Below, in pieces: positions 46,317-58,877 of a DNA stretch of 64,000 bases (its first letter is position 1; each line of letters opens with the position of its first letter). This DNA is from Strongyloides papillosus. Lineage: Eukaryota > Nematoda > Chromadorea > Rhabditida > Strongyloididae. The translations under genes and the position numbers were made by a program. The DNA lies in the NCBI GenBank assembly GCA_005656395.1, contig SRSI01000050.1:3100001-3164000 (forward strand). The letters run 5' to 3'. The notes beneath the pieces are model-generated. The model was not told where the DNA came from and ran no database searches. It saw nothing but the letters and a program-made list of their open reading frames with translations.

Positions 46317-48202
46317 ATGCAATTAAAAATGGTTGCCGAAGTTTGTGAAAATGATGGTGATATTCTAAATTTTCTTTTTTTGAAGCTATCTCGGTTGGAT
46401 CCTAATATAGGTTCTAATTATAGTAACCTTCAGATGTCTATTTCTAAAGATGTAGATACAAATGTCTTTGAATCATTCCTAATGCGTTGTCTTAATTCTG
46501 TGTAAGTATTTACTTATTATTTCACATTTTGTTATTTTTTTTCTTCTAATCCACTAATTTTATATTATTCAGTGATCCAAAGTTTTTCGACAATAAATTT
46601 CTATGTGATGTTAGCAATTTGGCTTTTGAGGATTTTCAGTCCATCCCAAAAGACAGGCAGATTGAAGTACATACCCATAAATTTCTCCAAATATGGGCTC
46701 ATATTACAGAATATTATGAGGATATACTAAACAGGGATTTAACTAAAGTAGCTGATTGCTGTATAAATATATCAAAGCTCTTTGATAATAATGATTCTGG
46801 TGAAATGGTTAAAGTACTCTTTATAGTATTAAATTTAGCTATCCAAAGCTCAAATAACTTCTCATTCCTGACAGATGATATACCACCAAATCATGAGGAT
46901 ATCTTCCAAAAATGGCTTCAACGCCTTTTTGCAATCCCTAAATATGAACACGTACAGAGAGATGAATGTGATATGATGAATGGTGAAATAAGTAGATCAA
47001 AAGCTATTGAATTAGAATTTGATATTCAGAGAATGAAAAGACATCTTTATTACTATCAAAAACAATGTTATAGTTTGTCAAAATCTAATATGGAACTTGA
47101 AACAAAGTTTAAAGAATTATATGCTGTTAAAGATGAGAATGCTAGACTATCTGAGTTGAATTCTGATCTTACCCGCCAATATGAATGGGAGAAGAAGAAA
47201 AGGATGGAGGCTGAGAAAAGTTATAAAGATATCTTTGATGAGTATGAGGAGGAGATACAAAAATTAAAAAAATTTGAATATGAAAATAAGTTATTGTCTG
47301 AGAAATTGGACCAGAAGGATGATGAGTTAGAGAGTTGCAAAAGTTTAATAGTTGATCTACGTTTTGAAATTACTCATCACAAAAAAATTTATGATGAAAG
47401 TATTACTGATGGTGCTGTTAGCTCAAGTAATTTAAATGATAGTGGTAAAGTTCAAATTGGAGGTGGGGAGAGACTTTCTGATAGCGTTTTGAAAGGTGTT
47501 ACATCAATGTTAGCTAATAAAGAAAATGAACAACCACATTCGTCATCATCAAATAACTCATTCCAATCTCCAACAACAGTTAGACATAAGGAGGCCATGA
47601 ATTTTATCTCTAATATTGGAGAAGAACAATCTAAAATGCTTGATGATTTGCATAAAGCTAATACTAAAATTAATGAATTAGAAATGAGGATAGTAAACTT
47701 CAAACGTGATATAGATTTAAGAGAGAGAGAGATGGCACAATCGCGAGATATAACTTCAAATCTAGAGAAAGAGCTTGAGAAATTGATAGCAGAAAAAGAT
47801 AAATTAATTAATGAAAAAAATCACCTAGATGAAGAGTATAGAAAATGTGAAGATACCAAGAATAAATTGGAGGATGAGAAGAATAAATTAAGCAAAAAAC
47901 TAGATGAAGCTTTACGCGAAAAAGAACAAATACCTACAAAATTAGATGAACTCAATGAGACACTAAATGAGATAGCAATAAAAGTTAAATCAGAAAGTAT
48001 AATTTATGAGGAGAGTGATGATTCAACAGGAAGACTTGTAACGCAAAATAATTTTATTTTGAAAACACTAATTACTATTCTATTCATTCTTATATTCTTC
48101 CCGATTACACTGGTATACACGTGCAGATTATATAACTTGCCATTATTTGAAGTATTCTCAGGTGGTATGTACTTCTCCTCTTCCTCCTCTAGGTATAGAT
48201 GA
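46317..48202 (+). CDS. zyg-12: Hook-domain, KASH-type nuclear envelope protein
   Basis: Two exons, 46317-46501 and 46573-48202; 604 residues. I start at ATG 46317, directly after an acceptor-like TTTCAG (AG at 46307-46308), consistent with spliced-leader addition; an unseen upstream exon remains possible. Residues ~1-150 align with the Hook N-terminal domain (e.g. ISKLFDNNDSGEMVKVLFIV matching the ELGKLLQLVLG segment). Two long coiled coils follow (about 160-300 and 340-480), then a transmembrane helix (ILKTLITILFILIFFPITLV) and a ~25-residue luminal tail ending SSSSSRYR. Hook plus coiled coil plus C-terminal membrane anchor is the layout of C. elegans ZYG-12, which binds SUN-1 and dynein to tether centrosomes to nuclei. 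Sequence conservation is low, so identity rests on architecture. Confidence 0.75.
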
Positions 48203-48664
48203 TTTTGTTTTAAAGATTACTAATTACATTGTAACTGTAATCTAACTTTTATCAAATTTTTATGTAAATTTTATTGTTTCTTTTTATTCTACTTTTATTA
48301 TTACTTTACAACTAACAATTCTAATTCCTAAGATTACTACTTGAAATGGGGAAAAGAATCAAAATATATAGTTAAAAAAACAGAGGAAATATTTTCTTAT
48401 TGATCTACCAAGTGACCAAATATTGCCATAATTTAAATATGTATATAGTATTGCTTTTTTGATAAGTATAATAAAATTATATCTTAAACATTTTTTATTT
48501 GAATGATTTCTTAATATAGAATAATATTTGTTTATCTATCAACGTAACCGTATCTTTTTATTACCTTCAATGTCGTTTTTATATTATTTTTGAATATAAA
48601 AATACTATAAAAATGTTATTGTACGTAAAAATGTCAATTGTAAATCAATCTTTTTTTCTTTTCA
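48203..48664. other. Spacer between same-strand genes
   Basis: About 460 bp from the zyg-12 stop to a T-rich acceptor (TTTTCTTTTCAG, AG at 48664-48665) upstream of eme-1. The site fits trans-splicing; the gap is longer than typical operon spacing, so an operon is possible but not shown. Confidence 0.4.
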
Positions 48665-48717
48665 GATTTCTACAAACTCACATGAAAAACTAATTAAAAA
48701 AGTGTAAAAGAATAAAA

Positions 48718-50010
48718 ATGGAAAACAGTGATGACGATTGTGTTATTTTGGATGTAATTGATAAAAATAACCAATGTAAACCAAATTGGAAAAACATTAA
48801 AAAATTCTCTTCAACCGATAACATCAAACCACGCACTACAAATACCGTTTCTAATGATGTGGTAATGGGAAAGAAGAGTGATTGCATAATAAATAGTACA
48901 ACCAATTATTTAAAAAATGTTAATATATTATCTTCTGACATTCAAAGGAAAGATATTCATTCGATTATCAATTATGATACAAAGAATGCTGAAACGAGTA
49001 ATAAACAAGTTTTGAAAAAAGTACCATCGAAAAGGAAACTTAAAGAGATTAATGAGGGTGATAATGACGATGGGATGGAGACGGAGGCACAGAAAAAGAA
49101 AAGGCTACGCATGGAGGCTAAAGAAGCTCAAAGAGTGGAGAAAGAAATTAATAAAATCAAGAGAGAAATTTCTGCCTCAATTAATACCAAAGCGGAACAG
49201 TATTTGTATTGTCGGGTTAGCAGGAAAATTATTGATATGATACCTGAATTTAAGGGATCTATCGAAACATTCTTTGAGGGAAGACAAATTAAAGATCAAC
49301 TCGAATTTGAGTACTCAACCCATAACATCATTACATGGAGACGCAAAAATGTTGATGCTTTAGTTGAAAATAACACTGTACAGCGTGTTGAAATGTTTGA
49401 TCTCGAGAACACATTCCTCCTCATCTTATCAGGAGAGGAATTTAAGAATTTGCACATCACAAATGAATTGATAACTTCGATTGATAGTGTTAAAAGAAAA
49501 TTTAATGGCGAGATGCAGGGAGTTGTCATTGTTTATGGAAAACATTCTATCAACAAACCAACATTGTATTCATTGTGTCTAGAAGTCTTTGAAAAAACGG
49601 GAGTACAAATAAAGTTTATGAAAAATATTGAAAAATTGATTATAACAGTGGCCCAACATCATAGAGCAATTGCAAGGAGACCATTAAGTTTGGAGAAGAA
49701 TGTTGAAGGTATGATGGTATATAATGGAGATAAAGGTGTCAAGGATGGTCCAGATCTTCATAAAGACTGGTGGTATAAGATGTTATCCGCGATTCATCGT
49801 ATTGGTGAGGATCAAAAAAGGGCTATAATCGATCATTATCCAAACCCATTTGATCTAATAAATTTGCTTCATGAGATCGGCGCTTATGCTGTTGTCAAAA
49901 GAATCTCCAACATCCAATGTGAGAATGGTCGGAAAATTGGTTCAATTTTCGCTCAGAAGCTAGTACAAACTCTATCAAGCGTTACCGGCGATGAAATTAT
50001 TGAATGCTAA
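48718..50010 (+). CDS. eme-1: EME1, non-catalytic partner of MUS81 endonuclease
   Basis: Intronless, 430 residues. The N-terminal third is acidic then Lys/Asn-rich and disordered, opening MENSDDDCVILDVID, a pattern with a SUMO-interaction-like VILDVI. A charged coiled segment (about 120-155) is followed by an ERCC4-type nuclease fold (about 165-330): FFEGRQIKDQLEFEYSTHNI, ITWRRKN, FLLILSGEEF and VVIVYGKH. The active-site ERKxxxD of MUS81/XPF is absent, as in EME1. The C-terminus has a helix-hairpin-helix region (KDWWYKMLSAIHRIGEDQKR ... HYPNPFDLINLL) that aligns with the human EME1 tail. MUS81-EME1 resolves recombination intermediates and stalled forks. The 5' acceptor is 53 nt before the ATG. 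Confidence 0.83.
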   Translation: MENSDDDCVILDVIDKNNQCKPNWKNIKKFSSTDNIKPRTTNTVSNDVVMGKKSDCIINSTTNYLKNVNILSSDIQRKDIHSIINYDTKNAETSNKQVLKKVPSKRKLKEINEGDNDDGMETEAQKKKRLRMEAKEAQRVEKEINKIKREISASINTKAEQYLYCRVSRKIIDMIPEFKGSIETFFEGRQIKDQLEFEYSTHNIITWRRKNVDALVENNTVQRVEMFDLENTFLLILSGEEFKNLHITNELITSIDSVKRKFNGEMQGVVIVYGKHSINKPTLYSLCLEVFEKTGVQIKFMKNIEKLIITVAQHHRAIARRPLSLEKNVEGMMVYNGDKGVKDGPDLHKDWWYKMLSAIHRIGEDQKRAIIDHYPNPFDLINLLHEIGAYAVVKRISNIQCENGRKIGSIFAQKLVQTLSSVTGDEIIEC

Positions 50011-52222
50011 TAAATAATATATCACTTAATAAACACACATTTTTCCACATATTAATGTCCCATTTTACAGGATTTTTTTGTTTATCACATCCCACATTCC
50101 ATTTCCAAAAACTAACAAAACATTCCAATATTAGTTTAACTAATAAAAATTAAAAAATAAAATGTTTAAAGATATCATGGTGATAACAATATTATGTATT
50201 TTATAAAACAAATAAAAAATGTTATTTATTATATTATGATTGACAAAAAAAAGAAAATAAAACAATATTCACTTGTTTGTCTTCATCATTATTTAATTGT
50301 TAGTGTTGGTGTTTGGTGATAATTGAGAATGCCATTATATAATCAATCTCGTGTACACCATCATTTATTGTTTAATTTGTTTTAATTTTATCATGTGCAG
50401 TGATACGTTTCCGTTAAATTTTGTTAATTTAATATTGATAGAGAAGAGAAAGTGTTTGGAGATTGATGAATACTTTTTTTTTGACTGATTTTCTTACACT
50501 TAATCCATGTTCATCTGATAAGAATAACAATTAGTTTTACTGTCTCCTGACAAATTGTTTAAAAATTTTATTTTGATAATCAAATTTTTTAAAAACATTC
50601 AAGGAATGCACTTTTTAAATTGATATCCCTTTTTGATGGTTTTTTACTCTTAATTTAATAAATGACTTTTCGTTTTTTATTCCAAACAAAAAGACGTGTA
50701 GTTTTATCTTGGTTTTATCAGTATTTTTCATGTATTTTGAGTGTCAGGTCCAATGAGATATGTGTGATAAGAAAATGTAAATAGAAAATTTTTTGGAGAC
50801 AGAATTTCATATGAATTTCCACTTTTGTGATTAAGAAATTATGATTGGTATGTAGAGACATTTTCCAAATGACATTTTATTGTTATCATTTTTTATTTGA
50901 CTCATTTTCAATGGTTATTAAGTGTGATTACCAGAAAATTACTCTGAAGATTAATTGATAAAGTGTAATATAAGTTATTATTCATTTAAATATTACTCAC
51001 TTTGTTACACTTTTCTCTTCCAAGAATGTACTTACCTTTCTTCAAAACTTTGTGGTTATTCTTCGTATACTTAAAAATTCCCGATTCCCCTCAACGTCAT
51101 TTCCCTTTCCTCTACGTCAGAAGAAATTAAATATCCTTCGAAAGATTCTTCAATTTTTTGTTCCACTCATTCCTCTCCAAGAACAAAAAATCCTTTAAAC
51201 CACAACAACTCTGATATATCACTTATTGGACAAAATCTTATCAAAACCAAAAATCTTATTTCCTTTATTGTCATCTTATTTTCCTAAAACTTGTCGTAAC
51301 AATAAAGAAAAATAACAAAATTAAGTATTAAAAAAATTTGTCCTTTTTTAAAATTGATAGCGAAATTTAAGTAGATTAAAAGTTCATTCCCTTATATAAA
51401 GCTTTTTTTTTCAATGTAATTCCATAATTTATATAAAGTTTTTGAAATAAAATAGTTTACATAAAAACAATACAATTATTAAAGGGAGAATATGGATTGA
51501 TGTACTCTTTGTTGTGTGGAAATATTAAAGATTAACTTTTGTTGTATCAGTGAACTAATTATTGAAAATTTGTTTATATTTTAATAAAAATTTTTTGAAA
51601 TTCGATGGGAATGTATAAATAATGTTTGCAGATGACGGTACTTAGAAAGATATTGGAATGTGGATAAATAACCAATCGGTTTACCCGGTAATTAATTATC
51701 ATTTCCATGATACGCCTTTTTCAAGTTATTCCTTATCACCAAATACTTGAAGGTACACTATACAAAACATATTTGGTGTATCGCTTATTCCATTGTAATC
51801 ATATACGTTATCCTGAGAAGTTTCGAGAAGAAGTTTAAAAAAACCCTTATTTACAATTTTTTGTCCCCAATCATTCTAAGTATGAAAATATTTTCGCATG
51901 ATGTCATTTATCATCACGTGTTTCCTGTTTCATACTAAGCACCAAAATTCTCTTTATCTATATCTTATCCAATATTATTATTATTTCTACCTTTATTTTA
52001 ATGTCAAATTTTCGTCGATATAACTTTTTTAAACTTCACACATGAAGTATATATTAAGATTAATCTCATTTAAAATGTAACATATTTTTTCTTTTAATCT
52101 CTAAGATTAATGTATCTTTTTGTTTATTACATTATTGATAATCTTATTTTATACTAAAAGTTAACATGTTCTTTTAGACTTTTCAAATCAAATTTTGAGA
52201 CTTGAAAGGACAAAAAAGTCTT
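50011..52222. other. Intergenic 2.2 kb
   Basis: A+T-rich with no supported gene. The 63-codon frame at 51747-51938 lacks any recognisable feature. An acceptor-like TTCTTTTAG ends near 52177. Confidence 0.45.
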
Positions 52223-52230
52223 TATAAATA
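52223..52230 (+). promoter_or_regulatory. TATA box upstream of PRPP synthetase
   Basis: TATAAATA 118 bp before the chosen ATG (52348); GCAGCATTCATTG about 20-30 bp further on could hold the transcription start. No ATG occurs between this box and 52348. Confidence 0.45.
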
Positions 52231-52347
52231 TACCTAAAGACGGCAGCATTCATTGAAAACATTCCATTGACTAATAATAATATTAGTCAACAACCTACCA
52301 ATAGGGAAGAAGAAGTTAGAGAAAGGGTCAGGAATTTGAGGATAAGG

Positions 52348-53364
52348 ATGCCAAACATTAAAGTTTTCGGTGGTAGTTCACATAAAGGTCTCACTCAGAT
52401 GATATGCTCCAAGTTACAGCTCGACGTATCAAAAGCTTCGTTAAAAAAATTTGCCAACAAAGTAAGATTTTTTATATTATACCCCCATCAAGAGAAATGG
52501 TGAATATTATATATTTTTTAGGAAACAAATGTTGAGATTGGTGAATCTGTCAGAGGAGAGGATGTTTACATCATTCAATCGGGATCTGGTGAGGTCAATG
52601 ATAACATTATGGAGTTATTAATTATGATTAATGCCTGTAAAATTGCTTCATCTTGTAGAGTTGCTGCTGTTATACCATGTTTCCCATATGCTAGACAGGA
52701 TAAGAAGGATAAATCCAGAGCGCCAATATCGGCTAAACTTATTGCTAATATGCTTAGTGTAGCTGGTGCTGATCATATCATTACGATGGATTTACATGCC
52801 TCACAGATACAAGGATTCTTTGATATACCTGTCGACAATTTGTATGCTGAACCTGCATTACTTGAGTACATCAGATTGAAAATACCAAACTGGCAGGATG
52901 CTGTTGTTGTATCACCAGATGCTGGGGGTGCTAAACGTGTTACTTCAATTGCTGATAAACTTAATATTGACTTTGCATTAATCCATAAAGAAAGAAAAAG
53001 GGCTAATGAGGTTGAGAAGATGACGTTAGTAGGTAATGTTGAAGGGAAAATTGCTATATTAGTTGATGATATGGCTGATACATGTGGTACTATTTGTCTA
53101 GCCGCTGATAAACTTGTTGAAGCCGGTGCTAGTAAAGTTTATGCCATCTGTGTTCATGGTGTATTCTCTGGACCAGCATTACAAAGATTGAATAACTCCA
53201 AATTTGAGGCTATCGTTGTTACGAATACCATACCACAGGAGGAGAATATGAAGTTGTGTCCTAAGATACAGTGCATTGATATATCTGGAATACTAGCTGA
53301 AGCTATTAGAAGAACTCATAACGGAGAGTCTGTATCTTACCTGTTTTCACATGTACCAATGTAA
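52348..53364 (+). CDS. prps-1: Ribose-phosphate pyrophosphokinase (PRPP synthetase)
   Basis: Two exons, 52348-52461 and 52522-53364 (60-bp intron); 318 residues, the exact length of human PRPS1. The start at [17 protein letters not shown] aligns with the human start and is the first ATG of the frame. Visible motifs: [19 protein letters not shown] (flexible ATP/allosteric region), [51 protein letters not shown] and the PRPP loop [11 protein letters not shown]. The enzyme transfers pyrophosphate from ATP to ribose-5-phosphate, making PRPP for purine, pyrimidine and NAD synthesis. Conservation is extreme across the whole length. An in-frame, stop-free stretch upstream without ATG is noted separately. 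AATAAA words occur just past the stop; the neighbouring orphan gene is convergent 154 bp away. Confidence 0.97.
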
Positions 53365-53518
53365 TCTTTGAATATTAAATAAATAAAAAATATTTTATTT
53401 CGTGAGAAAAACATTTATTCCTCTAAGAGCAATTTTAAAATAATTATTCTGGAAAAATAGTAATTAAATTTAAATAGATATTAATGTGTGTAATATTATA
53501 GTATGAAAATTTCCGGTC

Positions 53519-53905
53519 CTAAATATCGTCAGATTTAGATTTATTTTCCTGTTCATGGGAATATGCTGCCCACGGATCACTGCCACTAAATTCGAGACAA
53601 AATTTGTAGTCTAATGCGTTGTCATCACCAGCATAGAATAGTTTTCTAATTTTACTCCTAGAATACTGAGAATTCTCGTGAAGTCTCCATCCCAAATCAC
53701 TTAATCTTAATTTATCATACATTACCTTTCTTGTTTTATAATACTCATCTTGTTGTGATGACACCTTATCCTTATTGTCACTTTCTTTTGACACCTTCTC
53801 AGTATTTTTTTCATCCTTCTCACTTTTATCGTTTTCAGCATCATTATTTACTGAAGATTTTATATATTTTTTACCTTTTTCTTGATCTTTAGACATTTTA
53901 AACAA
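53519..53905 (-). CDS. Small charged protein, unidentified
   Basis: A 128-codon frame starting MFKMSKDQEK (or at the second Met, 53896). The first ~55 residues are a highly charged Lys/Glu/Asp/Ser low-complexity segment. The C-terminal ~70 residues look structured and conserved in style: YYKTRKVMYDKLRLSDLGWR, then SRSKIRKLFYAGDDNALDYK and FCLEFSGSDPWAAYSHEQE, with many aromatics. There is no signal peptide or membrane segment. I do not recognise the family; an intracellular, perhaps nucleic-acid-associated, protein would fit the charge but this is only a guess. Coding status rests on length, aromatic-rich globular half and clean convergent placement with the PRPP synthetase gene. Confidence 0.6.
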   Translation of the reverse strand: MFKMSKDQEKGKKYIKSSVNNDAENDKSEKDEKNTEKVSKESDNKDKVSSQQDEYYKTRKVMYDKLRLSDLGWRLHENSQYSRSKIRKLFYAGDDNALDYKFCLEFSGSDPWAAYSHEQENKSKSDDI

Positions 53906-54591
53906 AATAAATATAAATTAACTAATTGATTTTATTATCATAATATATTTATTATTTTTTAAATAACTAATTTTTGAATAATGATTATTAATAGTAATAT
54001 TATAAATTTATGGGAAGCATAATAATCCTATAAAGTACATGTAAATAATGTGGGTAAAAAAAGAATGATGGAAAGATTATTACTTTTTTAATATTTAATT
54101 TTAACTAGATATGCCATTTATCAAAAATAGGTCTTAATTTCTTTTTAACGTAGATACCCTCGAGTTGCACTGATTACTAAATATCTATGTAATATAGATA
54201 CATCATATAATATATATAATATATTTGTTAATGATCAAATGATAAACCACTTGCTATTACTATAACATTATTCAAGATAATTCAGCTATATCAACCCATC
54301 TTTTACACTTTTATCAAATTTGTTGAAAGTAACAAATGTATATTTTACATATATTTAATTTATTATTTAATCTATTTTTGAGAAGATATATTTTCATGAT
54401 GTCTTTTAAGTAAAAAAATTTATAAAATAATTTTAGGTAAAAATAGTTGATGTAAGTAAGGACCAAGGAAACATATATATCTTTTTATTTATTATCACAG
54501 TTTGTATCTATCGTTAGTGATAATAATATCTATTTTTTTCATCTTTTTTTGTTAATATTCTCTATCAAATAATTTTTTCAACTATTAAAGA
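53906..54591. other. Promoter-side spacer
   Basis: About 690 bp between divergent genes, very A+T-rich; no element is recognised beyond T-rich runs. Confidence 0.4.
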
Positions 54592-54759
54592 ATGGAAAAT
54601 GAAACAGATGCTATATCAACATCATCATCAACATCATCATCAGTAACGCCAAATGAAAAATGTGTTCACTTTCCAAGAATACGGAAATTATTAAAAAGAT
54701 TTACTAGTAGGAAACATCATAACGTTATTGATAGTATAAATATTAATTTCAAAAATACA
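54592..54759 (+). CDS. Candidate first exon A of a large SH3-containing gene
   Basis: ATG at 54592 opens a 56-codon exon that ends in phase 0 at a strong donor (ACA|GTAAGT, 54760). It encodes a Ser/Thr-rich start (MENETDAISTSSSTSSSVTP) and a basic stretch PRIRKLLKRFTSRKHH. Unspliced, the frame would continue as A+T-rich hydrophobic sequence to 55017, which looks intronic. Phase 0 matches the SH3 exon at 58878, so exon A can splice to it over a 4.1-kb intron. No homologue is recognised from this exon alone. Confidence 0.45.
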
Positions 54760-57700
54760 GTAAGTTTTAAATATCATTTCGATAGTTTCAAAAAAGGGAA
54801 AAAAATTTATTCTCAAAGGATGGTAATCTCAATTATTTCAATAAGATTAATATCTTTCTGGAGAGTTAAATTGCTATATAAAGTTTATAGTGTAACAGAA
54901 ATTAAATTTTATACTATTTTAAAATGTTTGATGATAAATAATAGAAATTATAATTTTATAGTATTAGTTTTGTATATAGCACTTTATATCCTTTTTCTTT
55001 CTATTTTTTTTTTTTAAATTCTATATATAATCTTTAGTTAACTATATTTTTTACAAAATACATCATAAATTCTTTTCTTGAGATGATGATTTCTTTAAAA
55101 TATGAAATTTTTTAAAAAACATATGTATTTAAGATTTCATAATAAATTAAAAATTCTTCGTACATTATCTATATTTGTTGAAAAAAAAAGTTTCTTAGTA
55201 TTAAAAAATGGAAAAGAGGAAGGGAAATTATTGAGATAAGATTTTTATATGTTTTATATTTTTAGTAAAAATAATTTTCAAGCCATACTAACATGAGTAT
55301 TTTATATTTATTTTGAGGAATTTTTTCACAAACTGACATATTAGTATTATATTATATAAATGACATCACGATTATGTATATAATATTTATTCCCCTTCTA
55401 TGTTTAATATATTTTTGTAACACACTACATTTATTTATATTTACCTTTTCCCATTTTTAGTGATCCAACTGATTTTTATTGAATGAGCTTTTAACATTAT
55501 TGAAAATTGGTCCAATTACAATTATTAATATTTACAAAATAGTTCTCCTCTTTTTTGTCGTCGTTATCCTCATCGGTGCCTCAAACACACACAATTTCTG
55601 ACAGTTATGTCATTAAAAAAGAGGAGTTATGAAAAACAATTTATATATTATTTTTGTTATCTTTTAAATTTGTTAAATACTCCAATGTTAGGAAAAGATA
55701 ATAAGCTCAGTGTAGCATAAATTATATCTAACTTTCTAACATTTTTCTTTATCATTTCACCATATATTTTTCACTTATTATTGAAGGTCATCTTTTCATA
55801 CCTATCATGTATATATGTATATTACAAGGAATAACATTGTATGTCTTTAATATCTTTATCTTAACAAAAATTGTTGTATTTAATTTTAGCTAATTTACTA
55901 TATATGGAAGATAGTTAAATGAAATTACAACTATTATATATTATGTTTATATAAATTTTATCTTCTTATATGATATGTATATATTCTATTTATCGTAATA
56001 CAAATGATGAAATTCGCTTCTGACGATTCTTAGTATTATTTAACAATCTTTGAAATCTCTAATATATACTTTGTACCCCTTTAGATAGAATCTTTTCTAA
56101 GTAATATGTTAAGTAATAACAAATTTCCCTTAACATTACTTTACTTTAATATTTATTTTTTTTTGTAACATTAATTATATATTGTAATTAAAGTTATTAT
56201 AATTACCTGGTAATATAATGTTTTCAATTTAAAAGTAAGGAAAAATTAAAAAATAACAAAAATATATAAGTATGTTATATTTCTTTCTAAAACAGGAAAT
56301 ATAGTTTAATATCCTTTTTTCGGATGCTTTTAACGTTGCCTCTAGTGAACGGTTATAAATATTTTTGTAGGTTTAAAAAATATAAAGGAAATAAATGAAG
56401 TATATGTAAGGATATTTATTAACTTTTTCCTTTTTTTAATATTTTTATTATCATAATCTTTCAAAAATTACTTTCAAAGATAGGAGTCCTTATATTTAAA
56501 AGAAAAACTAATAATGTAAAAAAAGAGGAAAAAATTCATTTACCTTATCATAGTGTAGATTTTTCTCCTTTATCATTTTAGCAAACCTTGCGCATATATA
56601 ATGTATGATGTAAAAGTATATCAAATACATGTAGAAGTTCACCTTCTTCAACATAATATACATGTATTTATTTTATTTAAATAACAATACGCTTTTTCAT
56701 CGTTTTTCATGATACCAACTTTTTTTCTCCCCCATACACACCCCGTACACATACCTTTGTCTAACAATTTTTCATTAAATATTCAAATGATTATTTTTTG
56801 TATACCATCAAACAAGATATATCTAAATTTGTATTATATATTTTAGAGATGGGAAATTTTTGTCAAATATACACCCATCATATTTTATTTTGTAATATTT
56901 ATATTATTTCAAATTTAATAATAATTTTATTAATTTTATTTTCACTATGTTAACTCTAATAACTGTCAAAAGGAGTATAATATTTCTGTCCATCATTAAG
57001 TCCTATTAATGTATATGTATATATATCTTTATTACTTTCTTTCAAGAAGGAAGGAAGATGGTAAAAAAAAACTAAAATTTATTATCTTATTACATTTTTA
57101 TTAAGTTAACATTTATTTTTACATTTGATTTAGATATATTACATGTTATTAAAAATATCACATTTGTTATTAACCAATCTTCTCCTTATACTCCTATTTA
57201 TTATTGTGCTAATATAAATAATATTTACAATACACTACCAATCTTTTTCAATTTTATTTTTTATTAAAAACATATAATGTTTGAAAAAGATGAGGGTTAT
57301 AATTAAAATTAAGCTATAAAGCACTTGATATATTTTATGAATGTATATTTTTATATGATATATGTGATATATTTATGTTGGATGAAATAAAATATGTTTT
57401 ATCCATTTAAAAAAATTACTTCGTTTTTTTACCCTCCTCAATCTGACATAGGAAATATAAATCTTAGAAATTGTTTTATATTTTAAACTTTTTTTATTTT
57501 ATTTCCTCATTTTCGCAATCTATTTTTTTCTTTATTTTTTGTCTCCTAAAATTGATATAAATAAATAAAAATAAATCTATTTATGTTTGGATGATAAAAA
57601 TGTATGAAAAAGTATATACATGTTTAGAGATTGTATGTAGTGAATTAAATTTAAAAATAATTAAATTATGTTTGTCTTAGGTATGAATAATTTATTGATG

Positions 57701-58650
57701 TGTTTACATTATAATGTATTGACAAAAATGAATAAAGTATGGATGTTTGAGTTGGTTATATAAAATTAAAAGATTTTTTGTCATGTACTTTTATAATTGT
57801 TGTTGTTTTTTCTTAAAAACGGAAAATTTTGTTGAAATTTATTTTAGCCACAGTCGTTTCTAACAAATTATTGATATACTTTTATTTTTGGGTAGTAATT
57901 TCTATTTTAATTAGTTAAATTATAAATATCTCATTGAAAAATAAATGTCTTCCTTCTTCATATACAAATATCTATATTATTAGACAAAATAAATTATTTT
58001 TCATAATTCATTTAGCTATCTTTTCTTTAACATTCTTTTTTATTATTTATTCTAAAACTAAAAACCTTTTAGTTATATAAAGCAATTATAAACAGAAGCT
58101 TTTTCTTCACTTTATTATCATTTTTAGTTTCTCCTACTATGAATATATGATATTATTTATCATATCTATATATAATATTTTTTATTTTAATAATATATAA
58201 CGTAGTAGTATTATTCACCTTTTAAACAAAAATTTTAACTTTTTGATAACAATTTTTCTTAATCTAGTTCACTTTAATATATATATATATTATACATGTT
58301 TGAGTCATACTTATTCCTTGTCTAAATATGAAATAAATTTTTCATTGTTGATTCATATATAGATATATATAAGTATATTTCATGCAATTTTCCTCTTCAT
58401 TTTTTTTATTACTTTTAAATATTATATTTTTATATAAATACTTTCTGTTATATATTATTTTTTTAATATTATGATAAAAGATATTATTACAAATTGTATG
58501 GATATTTTTTTCAATTTAATTAACTTCCACAGAAATATATTTTCTCCAGAGATTTTTTTCAGAAGTATATATTTTATATCTACTTTATATATATGTTATA
58601 TATAGAATCATAACTTTCTACTATTTATTCGGTTATTATTAATTTTATAG
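54760..58650. other. Probable large intron, no other gene seen
   Basis: About 3.9 kb of very A+T-rich DNA with microsatellite-like TA runs (e.g. 58277-58290). No open frame or RNA gene is supported. It ends at an acceptor-like TTTTATAG one base before the ATG at 58652. Confidence 0.4.
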
Positions 58651-58651
58651 T

Positions 58652-58816
58652 ATGCTGCAGCATTCTAAATCACTAAGGACCATTAGAGCTAGAACAGAGG
58701 AATTTTGTGATAAAGCTAAAAAAAAATTTAGTTTCTCCTTTAAAAATGATCGTGATGGAAAGAAAAGTTCTAGTACCTCATCCACAAAATCATCTTTTAA
58801 TAAAGGAAATAAAGAT
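58652..58816 (+). CDS. Candidate alternative first exon B of the SH3 gene
   Basis: ATG at 58652 lies one base after an acceptor-like TTTTATAG, a layout expected for a trans-spliced start. The exon codes MLQHSKSLRTIRARTEEFCD then KAKKKFSFSFKN and a Ser/Lys-rich end. A phase-0 donor GAT|GTTTGT at 58817 would join the SH3 exon at 58878 across a 61-bp intron. It cannot be an internal exon after exon A because the phases differ. The basic SKSLRTIRARTEEF segment next to an SH3 is reminiscent of Trio/UNC-73-type proteins, but this is weak. The donor choice is tentative. Confidence 0.45.
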
Positions 58817-58877
58817 GTTTGTTCTAAAATTCCAATTGTTATATAATAATATAATTCCTTTTAATTATACTTTTCAG

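Noticed and set aside
48203..48717. zyg-12/eme-1 operon
   Set aside because: Same strand with an acceptor before eme-1, but the gap is over 450 bp and no leader evidence is available from sequence alone.
51747..51938. 63-codon frame upstream of PRPP synthetase
   Set aside because: No homology or promoter; A+T-rich low-complexity.
58277..58290. TA dinucleotide run
   Set aside because: Simple microsatellite of an A+T-rich genome, no array or mobile element structure.
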